Shown piece after piece: positions 34,847 to 42,422 of a stretch of DNA of 64,000 nucleotides. The notes beneath the pieces were generated by a model. It did no database searches and was not told where the DNA came from. It saw only the letters and a list, made by a program, of their open reading frames with translations. This stretch comes from Alicycliphilus sp. UBA6560. Lineage in GTDB: Bacteria > Pseudomonadota > Gammaproteobacteria > Burkholderiales > Burkholderiaceae_C. The stretch covers positions 124,001 to 188,000 of the forward strand of contig DJJU01000013.1 of assembly GCA_002434305.1 (NCBI GenBank), in the 5' to 3' direction. How positions within the stretch are numbered: the first letter of the stretch is position 1; every line of letters starts with the position of its first letter. The translations under genes were made by a program, and so were the position numbers.

Positions 34847-34855
34847 TGGGCAGCG

Positions 34856-35044
34856 TCAGAATTTGTCCAGCGTGCTGCCGCGCTGCTGCTGGGGCTGGTT
34901 GTTGCTGCCCATATCGTTCTGCCGATCGCGGCGCTGAGCCGATTCCTGGGCGTTAGCCTGCGCTGCCTTGTCCATTTCGTCCGGCCGGCCCTTGCCGGTC
35001 TGGGGCGAGACGTCCTTGGCGGTTTTCTGGTCTTGCGGGTGCAT
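34856..35044 (-). CDS. Small hydrophilic, Gln/Asp-rich hypothetical protein
   Basis: 62 residues with AGGAGG upstream of the ATG. The sequence is wholly polar and rich in Gln, Asp, Lys and Asn (MHPQDQKTAKDVSPQ, MGSNNQPQQQ), with no hydrophobic core, so it is probably disordered. I do not recognise a family. It directly follows a PNPOx-fold stress protein on the same strand, 35 bp downstream, and is likely co-transcribed. A desiccation- or stress-type role is conjecture. Confidence 0.7.
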   Translation of the reverse strand: MHPQDQKTAKDVSPQTGKGRPDEMDKAAQANAQESAQRRDRQNDMGSNNQPQQQRGSTLDKF

Positions 35045-35079
35045 GGTGGGGCCTCCTGGCGGGGTGGGAAAGAAGACGG

Positions 35080-35586
35080 TCAGAGGTTGACCTCGCGGTG
35101 CTCGCCCAGGGCCTTGGGCCGCTCGCCGGTCATGGCGGCGGTGGCCAGCTTGAACATCTGGGTGAGCTTGCTTTCCTGCACGTCCCAGTACTCGGCGTGC
35201 TGGATGTTCACGGCCAGCAGCACCAGGTTCGGGTCGCCCGGGCCGTCGGGGAACCAGGCCTTGGCCATGGGGTTCCACAGCTCCTCCTTGCGCCGCGCGT
35301 CCTCGATGAAGGCGGCGGAGCCGGAGATGGAGACGTAGCAGTCTTCCTCCGGGTTGGCGTAGCCCACGTTGACCTGCGAGTCGGCGGACAGGCGCTGGTG
35401 CAGCTCGCTGCCGCGCGGAATGAAGAAGTACAGCTGCGCCTGCTCGTCGATGTCCTTGTTCAGCGTGGTCAGCGGGTGGGCGTGCAGCATGCCGTTGTCG
35501 CCGCGGTGGGCGAGCATGCCGAAGCGGATGTCCTTGATGCGCTCGAACAGAGCGGTGCGGTCGTTCTGGGGAGAGTCGGTCGTCAT
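35080..35586 (-). CDS. Pyridoxamine 5'-phosphate oxidase-fold protein (general stress protein 26-like)
   Basis: 168 residues. The split-barrel flavin-binding pattern is seen in DIRFGMLAHRGDNGMLHAHP, LYFFIPRGSELHQRL, SQVNVGYANPEEDCYVSISG and WNPMAKAWFPDGPGDPNLVL, as in the GsiB/GS26-like group that binds FMN or FAD. Members are often induced by general stress, but the reaction is not known. It is followed by the small disordered protein at 34856-35044. Confidence 0.9.
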   Translation of the reverse strand: MTTDSPQNDRTALFERIKDIRFGMLAHRGDNGMLHAHPLTTLNKDIDEQAQLYFFIPRGSELHQRLSADSQVNVGYANPEEDCYVSISGSAAFIEDARRKEELWNPMAKAWFPDGPGDPNLVLLAVNIQHAEYWDVQESKLTQMFKLATAAMTGERPKALGEHREVNL

Positions 35587-35717
35587 GGGCAGGGCTCCTG
35601 CGTGAGGGAAAACGGGTGGTGTGTGAACGACCCACTCTAAGAGCCCTGCCCGGGCAGGCAGGTCGGCGCGGCGCCAGGGCGGCTGTGGGGGCCGTCCGAC
35701 GCGCGCGGGCGCGCCGC

Positions 35718-37889
35718 TCAGGCGGCGTGGCGCTGCAGCGTGAAGGGCGGCAGGCCCGACAGCAGGCGCTGGCCGTAGCCGGTGCGCACCAGGCGCTTGT
35801 CGTAGCAGTAGACGTGCGCGCGGTCGTCTTCGGTGCGGATCGCGCGGCCCACCCACTGCGCCAGGCGGATGGCGGTGGCCGGCACCACCAGCTCGCTGAA
35901 CGGGTCGCGGCCGGCCGCGCGCAGCCACTCGGCGCGGGCCTCGCCCACCGGGTCGTCGGGCGGGGCGAAGGGCAGCTTGGTGATGAACAGCGACTCGCAC
36001 AGCCGGCCCGGCAGGTCCAGGCCCTCGCCGAAAGACTGCATGCCGAAGATGATGGACGGCTGGCCGGCGGCCACACGCTCGCGGTGGCGCGCCAGCAGCT
36101 CGCGCCGCGGCAGCTGGCCCTGCACCAGGATGCTGGCGCGCAGCACAGTGGGCAGCTCGTCCACGGCGCGGCGCATCTGCTCGCGCGAGGTGAACAGCAC
36201 CAGCGCGCCGGCCTCCACCAGGGCCAGATCGGCCAGCAGCGCATCCACCATCTCGGCCGTGAAGCTGCTCACGTCGCGCGGCTCGGCGCGGGTCTCGCGC
36301 GCCACCAGCGTGCCCTGCAGGGCGTAGTCGAAGGGGCTGGCGACGGCCAGGGTCTGCACCGCCTCGTCGCCGGCCAGTCCCGATTCGCGCAGGAAGAAGT
36401 CGAACTGCCCGCAGCTGGTCAACGTGGCCGAGGTCAGCACCGCGCCGCGCACCTGCTGCCACAGGTGCTGGCGCAGCGCGCTGCCCGGCAGCACCGGCGA
36501 GGCATGCACGCGCAGCGACAGGTATTCGCCCTGCACCGCCAGCGTGAACCACTTGGCCGCCGGCACGGCTCCTTCAGGCGCGTCCTGCAGCAGCAGCTGG
36601 GCGCAGGCGTGCACGCCCTCCAGCCGCGGCGCCAGGGCGCCCACCTGGGCGTACAGCTGCGACAGGCGCCGGGCCTCGTCCGGGCTGTCGCGCATGGCCG
36701 TGCGCAGCGCCTTGGCGATGGCCCGCAGCGCGGCCAGAAAGCCTTCGGCGTGGTGCGCGGCCCGGCCGAAGGGCTCGATGAGCGCCTCGGGCAGCGCGCC
36801 GCCGGGCACGCGCGCCCGCGTGGGCGGGGCGTTGGCGGCGCTGCCAAAGCGCGGCGCGGCGCGCAGCTCGGGGCCGTACAGGTCCATGGCTAGCCGGGCG
36901 GCGTCCTGCAGCGCGGCGCGCAGGCGCGCGGCGTGGTTGGGGATGTCGGCTATTTCTTCCACCTCCACCAGCTGGCCGATGCGCAGCGCGCGGCTGGCCA
37001 GCTTGTCGATCCAGGCCAGGTGCGACAGGTCGGCCTCGCAGGCGAACTGCGCCAGCGCCGTGCCCGGCAGGTGGTGGGCCTCGTCCACGATCAAGAGGCA
37101 GTTGTCCAGCTCGGGCAGCAGCCGCGCGCCGATGGACGACAGCAGCAGGTCGTGGTTGGCCACGATGACTTGGGCGGCCACCAGGTCCTTGCGCCGCTCG
37201 TAGTAGGTGCAGCGCGAAAACAGCGGGCAGTGCTTGCCGGTGCACGAGTGCGCCTCGGCCGCCACGGGCGACCAGGCCTCGGGCTCGGGCTGCGTCTGCA
37301 GGGTGTCGCGGTCGCCGTCCCAGGCGCCGCTGCCCAGCGCGTCCGCCATGCTGGCGTAGAACTTCACGCGCGACTGCTCGGCCTGGCGCGCGGCGGGCCG
37401 GGGCGCCTCGGTGGGGCCGAACAGGTCTTCGGTGGCCGCCCAGTCCTCGTCCTCGTCCAGGCCGCCGCTGGCCAGGCGCTCCAGCTTGAGCTTGCACACG
37501 TAGCGCCCGCGCCCCTTGGCCAGGGCGAAGCGCACCGGCTCGCTCAGGTGCGGCATGAGGGCCGGCAGGTCCTTGTGCACCAGCTGCTCCTGCAGCGCCA
37601 CGGTGGCCGTGGAGATCAGCACCCGCGTGCCGCGCGACAGCGCCATGGCAATCGCCGGAGCGCTGTAGGCCAGCGACTTGCCCACGCCCGTGCCGGCCTG
37701 GATGACGGCGATGGCGCGCGTGGGCTCGGCATCATCGTCCTCGGCCTTGCCCAGCTCGGCGGCGGCGAAGGTCTGCGCCACCTGCTCGGCCATGCGCCGC
37801 TGGCCTTCGCGCGCGCGAAAGCCGGCGGTGGACTGCACCACCGCCTCGAAGCTGTGCAAGGCCTCGTCGGCCCACTGCTGCGTGGACAT
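35718..37889 (-). CDS. ATP-dependent DNA helicase, DinG/YoaA (XPD-like) family
   Basis: 723 residues from the ATG at 37889 (MSTQQWADEALHSFE). Longer in-frame sequence upstream is not family-like. It has Walker A IQAGTGVGKSLAYSAPA, iron-sulfur cysteines in RYVCKLKLERL and CTGKHCPLFSRCTYYERR, the DEAH box IVDEAHHLPG, and C-terminal helicase motifs IIFGMQSFGEGLDLPG and QWVGRAIRTEDDRAHVYCYD. It unwinds DNA 5' to 3' in repair and replication restart and needs a [4Fe-4S] cluster. It is a single-gene unit. Confidence 0.93.
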   Translation of the reverse strand: MSTQQWADEALHSFEAVVQSTAGFRAREGQRRMAEQVAQTFAAAELGKAEDDDAEPTRAIAVIQAGTGVGKSLAYSAPAIAMALSRGTRVLISTATVALQEQLVHKDLPALMPHLSEPVRFALAKGRGRYVCKLKLERLASGGLDEDEDWAATEDLFGPTEAPRPAARQAEQSRVKFYASMADALGSGAWDGDRDTLQTQPEPEAWSPVAAEAHSCTGKHCPLFSRCTYYERRKDLVAAQVIVANHDLLLSSIGARLLPELDNCLLIVDEAHHLPGTALAQFACEADLSHLAWIDKLASRALRIGQLVEVEEIADIPNHAARLRAALQDAARLAMDLYGPELRAAPRFGSAANAPPTRARVPGGALPEALIEPFGRAAHHAEGFLAALRAIAKALRTAMRDSPDEARRLSQLYAQVGALAPRLEGVHACAQLLLQDAPEGAVPAAKWFTLAVQGEYLSLRVHASPVLPGSALRQHLWQQVRGAVLTSATLTSCGQFDFFLRESGLAGDEAVQTLAVASPFDYALQGTLVARETRAEPRDVSSFTAEMVDALLADLALVEAGALVLFTSREQMRRAVDELPTVLRASILVQGQLPRRELLARHRERVAAGQPSIIFGMQSFGEGLDLPGRLCESLFITKLPFAPPDDPVGEARAEWLRAAGRDPFSELVVPATAIRLAQWVGRAIRTEDDRAHVYCYDKRLVRTGYGQRLLSGLPPFTLQRHAA

Positions 37890-38115
37890 GGAAGGATGGA
37901 AAAGACTGGGGGAGGAAGGGGAAGGCACGGCAGGGGCGGCGGCGCCGAAAACAGCTGTGCTTTCGTACAGCCATGGTAGCCCAGCGGGCCTGGGCCTGTC
38001 GCCTATGGGGACAACCGGCCCAGGCCTACGCCGGCGGCGCGTGGCCAGCCTAGCATGGCCTGCACCGGCGGCGCCGCGACGGAGCCGCCCTTTCTCTGCA
38101 CAGAAAAGGTCCGCC

Positions 38116-38394
38116 ATGCCCCTGAAGCCCCCCGTTCCCGAATCGCCCCAGAAGCAGGACCCGCCCGGCAAGCCGGCCGACGTGCGCGGCATCGACCTGA
38201 CGAACGACGACGGGCCCGGCGCCGAGCCCACCCAGCCGCACCTGCCGCACGAGCGCGACCAGCGTGCGAACATGACCGACGGCAACCCCGACGCCCAGGT
38301 GCAGCAGGCCTGGGAAGACGTGGAGCGTGGCCTGCAGGACACGGACCGGGGGCCGCCCTCGGACGACGCCTACCGCAAGCTCAAGAAGGAGTGA
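38116..38394 (+). CDS. Small polar hypothetical protein (Pro/Asp-rich)
   Basis: 92 residues from the ATG at 38116. The N-terminal half is Pro/Lys-rich (MPLKPPVPESPQKQDPPGKP) and the C-terminal half acidic, ending in a charged helix (QQAWEDVERGLQDTD, YRKLKKE). It has no signal peptide or membrane segment. Coding bias matches that of its neighbours. I do not recognise a family and infer no function. It is divergent from dinG. Confidence 0.6.
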   Translation: MPLKPPVPESPQKQDPPGKPADVRGIDLTNDDGPGAEPTQPHLPHERDQRANMTDGNPDAQVQQAWEDVERGLQDTDRGPPSDDAYRKLKKE

Positions 38395-38407
38395 GCGCAG
38401 AACACTC

Positions 38408-38460
38408 ATATTTCAATAGCTGCTCGCGCTTGACTGGCAAGCGTTAGAGGCACTTTTGGC
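38408..38460 (-). repeat. ~50-bp palindromic dispersed repeat, copy 6
   Basis: ATTTCAATAGCTGCTCGCGCTTGACTGGCAAGCG, then TTAGAGGCACTTTTGGC. The CGCTTG / CAAGCG stem is preserved. It lies between convergent genes and may act as a transcript end. Confidence 0.7.
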
Positions 38461-38481
38461 ATAAAAAACGGTGGCGGCCGG

Positions 38482-39918
38482 TCAGGCGCCATCGCCCTCC
38501 TTTTCCTCATCCTCTTCTTCATGCACCCGCAGGTGCCGCACCTGCGCGCCCGTGGCCGCCTGCAGCTGCAGGGCCGCGGCCCGCGCCACGCCGTCGGGCG
38601 CGGCGGCGGTCAGCAGCAACAGCTGGGGCCCCTGGCCCGGCCCGTCCGGGCATAGCCAGGCGCGCCGGCGCACCGCCACGCCGGCGCGTGCCAGCAGGCG
38701 CACGGCGCCGGCCTCGCACAGCGCGCGGCCGGGCAGCACGCGCAGCAGGTGGCGGCCGCAGGCCTGGTCCAGCGGCACGGGCGCCAGCGCCGCGCCGCCC
38801 TCGGCCGGCACGCCGAAGGTCGGCACGGCCTGCGCCGCACCGGCACCGCGCGCCAAGTCCACCAGATCGGCCAGCACGGCGCTGGCCGTGGGCGCGGCGC
38901 CCGCCCCGGCGCCGCACAGCAGCAGCGGCCCGGCCGCGTCAGCGTGCACCAGTAGGGCGTTGCCCGCGCCCTCCACCCGCGCCAGCGGGTGCGACAGCGG
39001 CAGCAGCGCCGGGTGCACGCGCAGCTCCAACCCCTGGCCGCCCTGCAGGCTGGGCACGCGCCGCGCCAGGGCGAGCAGGCGCACGGCGTAGCCCAGGTGG
39101 GCGGCGGCGGCCAGGTCGCCGGGCTGCAGTTGGGCGATGCCCTCGGCATGCACCGCGCCCTCGCGCAGCGGCGCGCCGAAGGCGTTGGCGGCCAGCAGGG
39201 CCAGCTTGTGCGCGGCGTCCTGGCCGTTCACGTCCAGCGTGGAGTCGGCCTCGGCGTAGCCCAGCGCCTGGGCCTCGGCCAGGGCGGCGGCGTAGCTGCT
39301 GCCGTGGGCGGCCATGCGCGTCAGGATGAAGTTGCTGGTGCCGTTCAGGATGCCCGCCAGCGCGTCGATGCGGTTGGCCGCCAGGGCCTCGCGCAGCGTC
39401 TTGAGCACCGGCACGGCGCCGGCTACGGCGGCCTCGTAGGCCAGCACCCGGCCGCTGCGCGCTGCGGCGGCGGCCAGCTGGGCGCCGTGGCGCGCCAGCA
39501 GGGCCTTGTTGGCCGTCACCACGTGCTTGCCGTGGGCCAACGCGGCCAGCAGCCAGGGCAGCGGGGCGTCGGCGCCGCCGGCCAGCTCCAGCACCACGTC
39601 CACGCCGGGGTCGGCGGCCAGGGCCAGCGGATCGCCCAGCAGCCGCACGCCGGGCACGGCGGCCAGCAGTGGCGCGGCGCGCCCGGGGCTGCGCGTGGCC
39701 ACGGCGGTGATGGCAATGCCCCGACCGGCCCGCGCGGCCAGCAGGGATTGGTTGCGCGCCAGCAGCTGCCACACGCCGGTGCCCACCGTGCCCACGCCGA
39801 TCAGGCCCACGCGCAGCGCAGTGGTGGCGGCGCCGCCAATGCGCGGCTGCGCGGCGGGCTGGGGGGCGGGACGGGGTGCGGATGCGTGCGCCGGGAGCAG
39901 CGCGGGTTCGGCAAACAT
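38482..39918 (-). CDS. Homoserine dehydrogenase
   Basis: 478 residues. After an Ala/Pro-rich N-terminal extension of about 33 residues come the NAD(P)-binding motif RVGLIGVGTVGTGVWQLLAR, the HGKHVVTANKALLARHG block with the family Lys, and YEAAVAGAVPVLKTLREAL, GILNGTSNFILTRM and EADSTLDVNGQDAAHKLALLA. It reduces aspartate semialdehyde to homoserine for threonine and methionine. The C-terminus is a weak ACT-like region ending in a run of acidic residues. No thrC follows, unlike the usual hom-thrC pair. Upstream is a Thr-codon leader peptide with a terminator, so threonine-linked attenuation is likely. Strong GGAAGGAG site. Confidence 0.9.
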   Translation of the reverse strand: MFAEPALLPAHASAPRPAPQPAAQPRIGGAATTALRVGLIGVGTVGTGVWQLLARNQSLLAARAGRGIAITAVATRSPGRAAPLLAAVPGVRLLGDPLALAADPGVDVVLELAGGADAPLPWLLAALAHGKHVVTANKALLARHGAQLAAAAARSGRVLAYEAAVAGAVPVLKTLREALAANRIDALAGILNGTSNFILTRMAAHGSSYAAALAEAQALGYAEADSTLDVNGQDAAHKLALLAANAFGAPLREGAVHAEGIAQLQPGDLAAAAHLGYAVRLLALARRVPSLQGGQGLELRVHPALLPLSHPLARVEGAGNALLVHADAAGPLLLCGAGAGAAPTASAVLADLVDLARGAGAAQAVPTFGVPAEGGAALAPVPLDQACGRHLLRVLPGRALCEAGAVRLLARAGVAVRRRAWLCPDGPGQGPQLLLLTAAAPDGVARAAALQLQAATGAQVRHLRVHEEEDEEKEGDGA

Positions 39919-39977
39919 GGGGACTCAACTCCTTCCTTGCGGTGCTGCCCGGGCTGCCGGCATGGCCGCCCGGGACG

Positions 39978-40062
39978 AAAAAAAACCCGGCGGCCGGGGC
40001 TGGGTTTTCGTTCGGGAGGGAGAGGAAGGAAAAGACACCAGGTGGCCGCCGCTGCGGCCACC
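39978..40062 (-). promoter_or_regulatory. Threonine-type transcription attenuator of the homoserine dehydrogenase gene
   Basis: Read on the minus strand, a 9-bp hairpin GGTGGCCGC-AGCG-GCGGCCACC (40062-40041) starts 9 nt after the leader-peptide stop. About 30 nt later comes a terminator: AAAACCC (40008-40002), a GC-rich loop, GGGTTTT (39988-39982) and an uninterrupted run of eight T in total (39985-39978). The first hairpin can pair alternatively with the GC-rich end of the leader reading frame. This layout matches classical amino-acid attenuators. Confidence 0.7.
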
Positions 40063-40071
40063 CCACGCGCG

Positions 40072-40104
40072 TCAGGGGGCCGCGGTGGTCATGGTGGTAA
40101 TCAT
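40072..40104 (-). CDS. Threonine-rich leader peptide of the attenuator
   Basis: A 10-codon reading frame, MITTMTTAAP, with four Thr codons (all ACC) and one Ile codon. It ends just before the hairpin at 40041-40062 and lies about 150 bp upstream of homoserine dehydrogenase. In enteric bacteria thrL uses Thr and Ile codons in the same way. The ribosome binding site is weak, which lowers confidence. Ribosome stalling at scarce threonyl-tRNA would favour read-through into the gene. Confidence 0.6.
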   Translation of the reverse strand: MITTMTTAAP

Positions 40105-40227
40105 TCGTGCCGATGGCTGCGCACACGCGCCGAGGCGCGCCTGGGGCGCTGCAGGGGCGGTGAAAAGCGGGGGGCACGACATGGCTTGCAGTGTAGCGCA
40201 GCGGCGCCGGGGCGCGCTGGCGCTATG

Positions 40228-40281
40228 CAAATAGGAGCTGCTGGCGCTTGCCAGCATTGGGCTGGAAGCCGATTTGGTTTG
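40228..40281 (-). repeat. ~50-bp palindromic dispersed repeat, copy 7
   Basis: AAATAGGAGCTGCTGGCGCTTG, loop, GGGCTGGAAGCCGATTTGG. It lies between the leader/attenuator region and the OsmC-family gene, next to the OsmC stop codon. Confidence 0.7.
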
Positions 40282-40289
40282 AAACCACC

Positions 40290-40727
40290 TCAGTTCTTGA
40301 GCGTGGCTTGCAGCGTGATCTCGGGCACCGACGCGAGCGCCTTGGACAGCGGGCAGTTCTTCTTGGCGTCCTCGGCGATCTGCTGGAACTGCTGCTCATC
40401 CAGGCCCGGCACGGTGGCTGTGAGCGTCAGGGCGATACGGTCGATCTTGAAGCCCTCGCCCTCCTTGGCCAGGCGCACGCGGGCCGTGGTGTCCACCATG
40501 CGGGTGGCAAAGCCCGCCTTGTCGCAGGCAAACGAAAAGGCCATGGTGAAGCAGGCCGCATGCGCCGCGCCCAGGATTTCCTCGGGGTTGGTGCCCTTGC
40601 GGTCGTCGCCGAAGCGGCTGGCGAAGCCGTAGGGATACTTTTGCAGCGAGCCGGTCTCGGTGCTGACCTGGCCCTGGCCGGCCTTGCCGGCGCCTTCCCA
40701 ATGGACGGATGCGGATTTTTCACTCAT
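40290..40727 (-). CDS. OsmC-family organic hydroperoxide reductase
   Basis: 145 residues from the ATG at 40727. The OsmC fold is shown by GSLQKYPYGFASRFGDD, NPEEILGAAHAACFTMAFSF (first redox Cys) and LDEQQFQQIAEDAKKNCPLS (second redox Cys). It is a cytoplasmic thiol peroxidase of the OsmC subfamily, active on organic hydroperoxides in stationary or osmotic stress. The length is typical. It is a single gene, divergent from the acylphosphatase. Confidence 0.94.
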   Translation of the reverse strand: MSEKSASVHWEGAGKAGQGQVSTETGSLQKYPYGFASRFGDDRKGTNPEEILGAAHAACFTMAFSFACDKAGFATRMVDTTARVRLAKEGEGFKIDRIALTLTATVPGLDEQQFQQIAEDAKKNCPLSKALASVPEITLQATLKN

Positions 40728-40881
40728 GTGCGACTCCTTGGCCTGTAGCGGTGTGGCGGCCCGCCGCCGGGGGGCGGGCCAAAGCGCACATCTGAGCACG
40801 CACCGCGCATGCACGCTGTCAGCGCGCGCCGTGCGCCGGCTGCGGGCCCTGCCTACAGCGGCGGCGGCTACAGTGCCTGCC

Positions 40882-41190
40882 ATGTCCGAACAACACGAAG
40901 CGTCCGCCCCCATCGCCCGCCGCCTGCGCGTCCACGGCAGGGTGCAGGGCGTGTACTTTCGCCAGTCCACCGTGCAGGCGGCCCACGCCCTGGGCGTGGC
41001 CGGCTGGGTGCGCAACCGCCACGACGGCACGGTGGAGGCGCTGGCCGTGGGCGCACCCGACGCCGTGCAGGCGCTGATCGACTGGGCGCACCGGGGCCCG
41101 GCGGCCTCGCGCGTGGAGCGTGTGCTGGTGTGTGAAGAAGCGCTGCCCGAACCGCTGCCGCAAGCCTTCGCGCAGGAAGCGACGGCTTAG
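40882..41190 (+). CDS. Acylphosphatase
   Basis: 102 residues. The signature RRLRVHGRVQGVYFRQSTVQ holds the phosphate-binding loop and the catalytic Arg. GWVRNRHDGTVEALAVG holds the second motif with the catalytic Asn. It hydrolyses acyl phosphates in the cytoplasm. The N-terminus is about ten residues longer than the common 90-residue form. Its stop overlaps the convergent PaiB-like gene by 4 nt. Confidence 0.93.
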   Translation: MSEQHEASAPIARRLRVHGRVQGVYFRQSTVQAAHALGVAGWVRNRHDGTVEALAVGAPDAVQALIDWAHRGPAASRVERVLVCEEALPEPLPQAFAQEATA

Positions 41191-41831
41191 CGCGGCGGCT
41201 CTTCCCCCGCGGCGTGCATGGCCTGGGCCAGCGCGCCGTGCCCGCGTTCGCGCAGGGCGGCCACGGCGCCGTCGCGGTCGGGCGCCGTGCGGTTCTGGCT
41301 CAGCTTGCGCTTGCCCTCGATGCGGGTGATGGCCAGCTCGATGCCGACGATGGCGCGCAGCATCTCGTTCAGGTAGTCGGCGGGTGCGTCGCCCATCTTC
41401 CAGGGCCGGGGTTCGGTGGCCTCGTGCCGGCGCGTCAGGCGGGCCACCACGCCGCGCACGTGGCGCTCGTCGTCATGCACCGTGAGCCGGCCGTGCACGT
41501 GCACCGCCTCGTAGTTCCAGGTGGGCACGGCGCGGTGCGTCTCGTGCTTGGAGGGGTACCAGTTGGGCGAGATGTAGCCGTGCTGCCCGCGAAACACCAC
41601 CAGCGCATCGACCGCGCCGCCGGCCGGCACCTCGCCCCACAGCGCATTGGCGCGCGCCACGTGCGCCACCAGCGTGCCGTGCGGGCCGCGCTCGGCATCC
41701 AGCAGGAAGGGCAGATGGTCGGCGTCCAGCCCCTGCGGGCCCTGCCGGCACAGCAGGCCGAGCGGGTACTGGCAAATCAGCTGGTGCAGCGCCTCAGGGC
41801 GCTCTTCGGCGAAGTGGGCAGGGGTGTACAT
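41187..41831 (-). CDS. FMN-binding negative transcriptional regulator (PaiB-like)
   Basis: 214 residues, normal for the family. It begins MYTPAHFAEERPEALHQLI and has DADHLPFLLDAERGPHGTL, VFRGQHGYISPNWYPSKHET, VPTWNYEAVHVHG and the C-terminal helical part with MLRAIVGIELAITRIEGKRK. These are hallmarks of the PaiB flavin-binding fold. In Bacillus PaiB represses sporulation and protease genes. In proteobacteria the role is not established. It is probably transcribed alone. Confidence 0.92.
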   Translation of the reverse strand: MYTPAHFAEERPEALHQLICQYPLGLLCRQGPQGLDADHLPFLLDAERGPHGTLVAHVARANALWGEVPAGGAVDALVVFRGQHGYISPNWYPSKHETHRAVPTWNYEAVHVHGRLTVHDDERHVRGVVARLTRRHEATEPRPWKMGDAPADYLNEMLRAIVGIELAITRIEGKRKLSQNRTAPDRDGAVAALRERGHGALAQAMHAAGEEPPR

Positions 41832-41858
41832 GGCGCAAGTGTGCAGCAGGCGGAGCCG

Positions 41859-42266
41859 TCAGGCGCGGGCGCGCGGCCCATAGGCGCACCAGCCGGGGCG
41901 GGGGCTCTTCTTTTGCGGGTGCAGGCGGCAGGTCTCGGGGCGGCGTTCATACACCGTGCAGCGGCGCGTGGTTGCGTCCAGGAACTGGCAGTCCCCGCTG
42001 GCGCGCCGCGCCAGGGTGAACAGGCCGTGCTTGGGGCTGTAGTGGTCGATCAGCCGGGCCTTCGTCAACCGGCGGGCGATCAACCGCTCCTCGACATGCT
42101 CGGCCTCGAACGCCTCGACCCAGCCCAGGCGCACCAGGTCGGACAGCGCCGCCTCCAGCGGCATGGTGCAGCAGTTGGCATTGCACGATTCGCACAACCC
42201 GGCGCGGTAGCGCGTCCAGGTGTCGCAGCGGTTGGTGTCGACGATGGGGATGGGCCGGGAGGACAT
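41859..42266 (-). CDS. YkgJ-family cysteine-cluster protein
   Basis: 135 residues. Cysteines are spaced as in zinc/iron-chelating YkgJ proteins: CDTW then GLCESCNANCCTMPLEA near the N-terminus, with DCQFLDATTRRCTVYERRPE and TCRLHP towards the C-terminus. The family binds a metal through these Cys residues. The cellular role is not known. It is divergent from the CRISPR-Cas operon, which starts 157 bp away. Confidence 0.88.
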   Translation of the reverse strand: MSSRPIPIVDTNRCDTWTRYRAGLCESCNANCCTMPLEAALSDLVRLGWVEAFEAEHVEERLIARRLTKARLIDHYSPKHGLFTLARRASGDCQFLDATTRRCTVYERRPETCRLHPQKKSPRPGWCAYGPRARA

Positions 42267-42422
42267 GAGGGGCGGATTGTGCGCCTGGCCAGGACTGTGC
42301 TGCTGGAACGCTTCGGGCTATCCGGATTTGACCCAGGACAAACATGGTCGCGTCAGTGTATTGCCAAATGAAATAGAAAGTAAATTAACAAGGACAGGAT
42401 TCTCAGAACTTAGAGGAGGCGC
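42267..42422 (+). promoter_or_regulatory. Upstream region of the cas operon
   Basis: A 156-bp gap between the YkgJ-like gene and cas3. Its second half (42355-42420) is clearly AT-richer than the neighbourhood and ends in AGAGGAGG, a strong ribosome binding site for cas3. I can see TTGACC at 42326 but no well-spaced -10, so the promoter is placed here by position only. Confidence 0.45.

Noticed and set aside
42326..42360. TTGACC with TGTATT as the cas promoter
   Set aside because: The spacing between the two elements is 23 bp, too long for a standard promoter.
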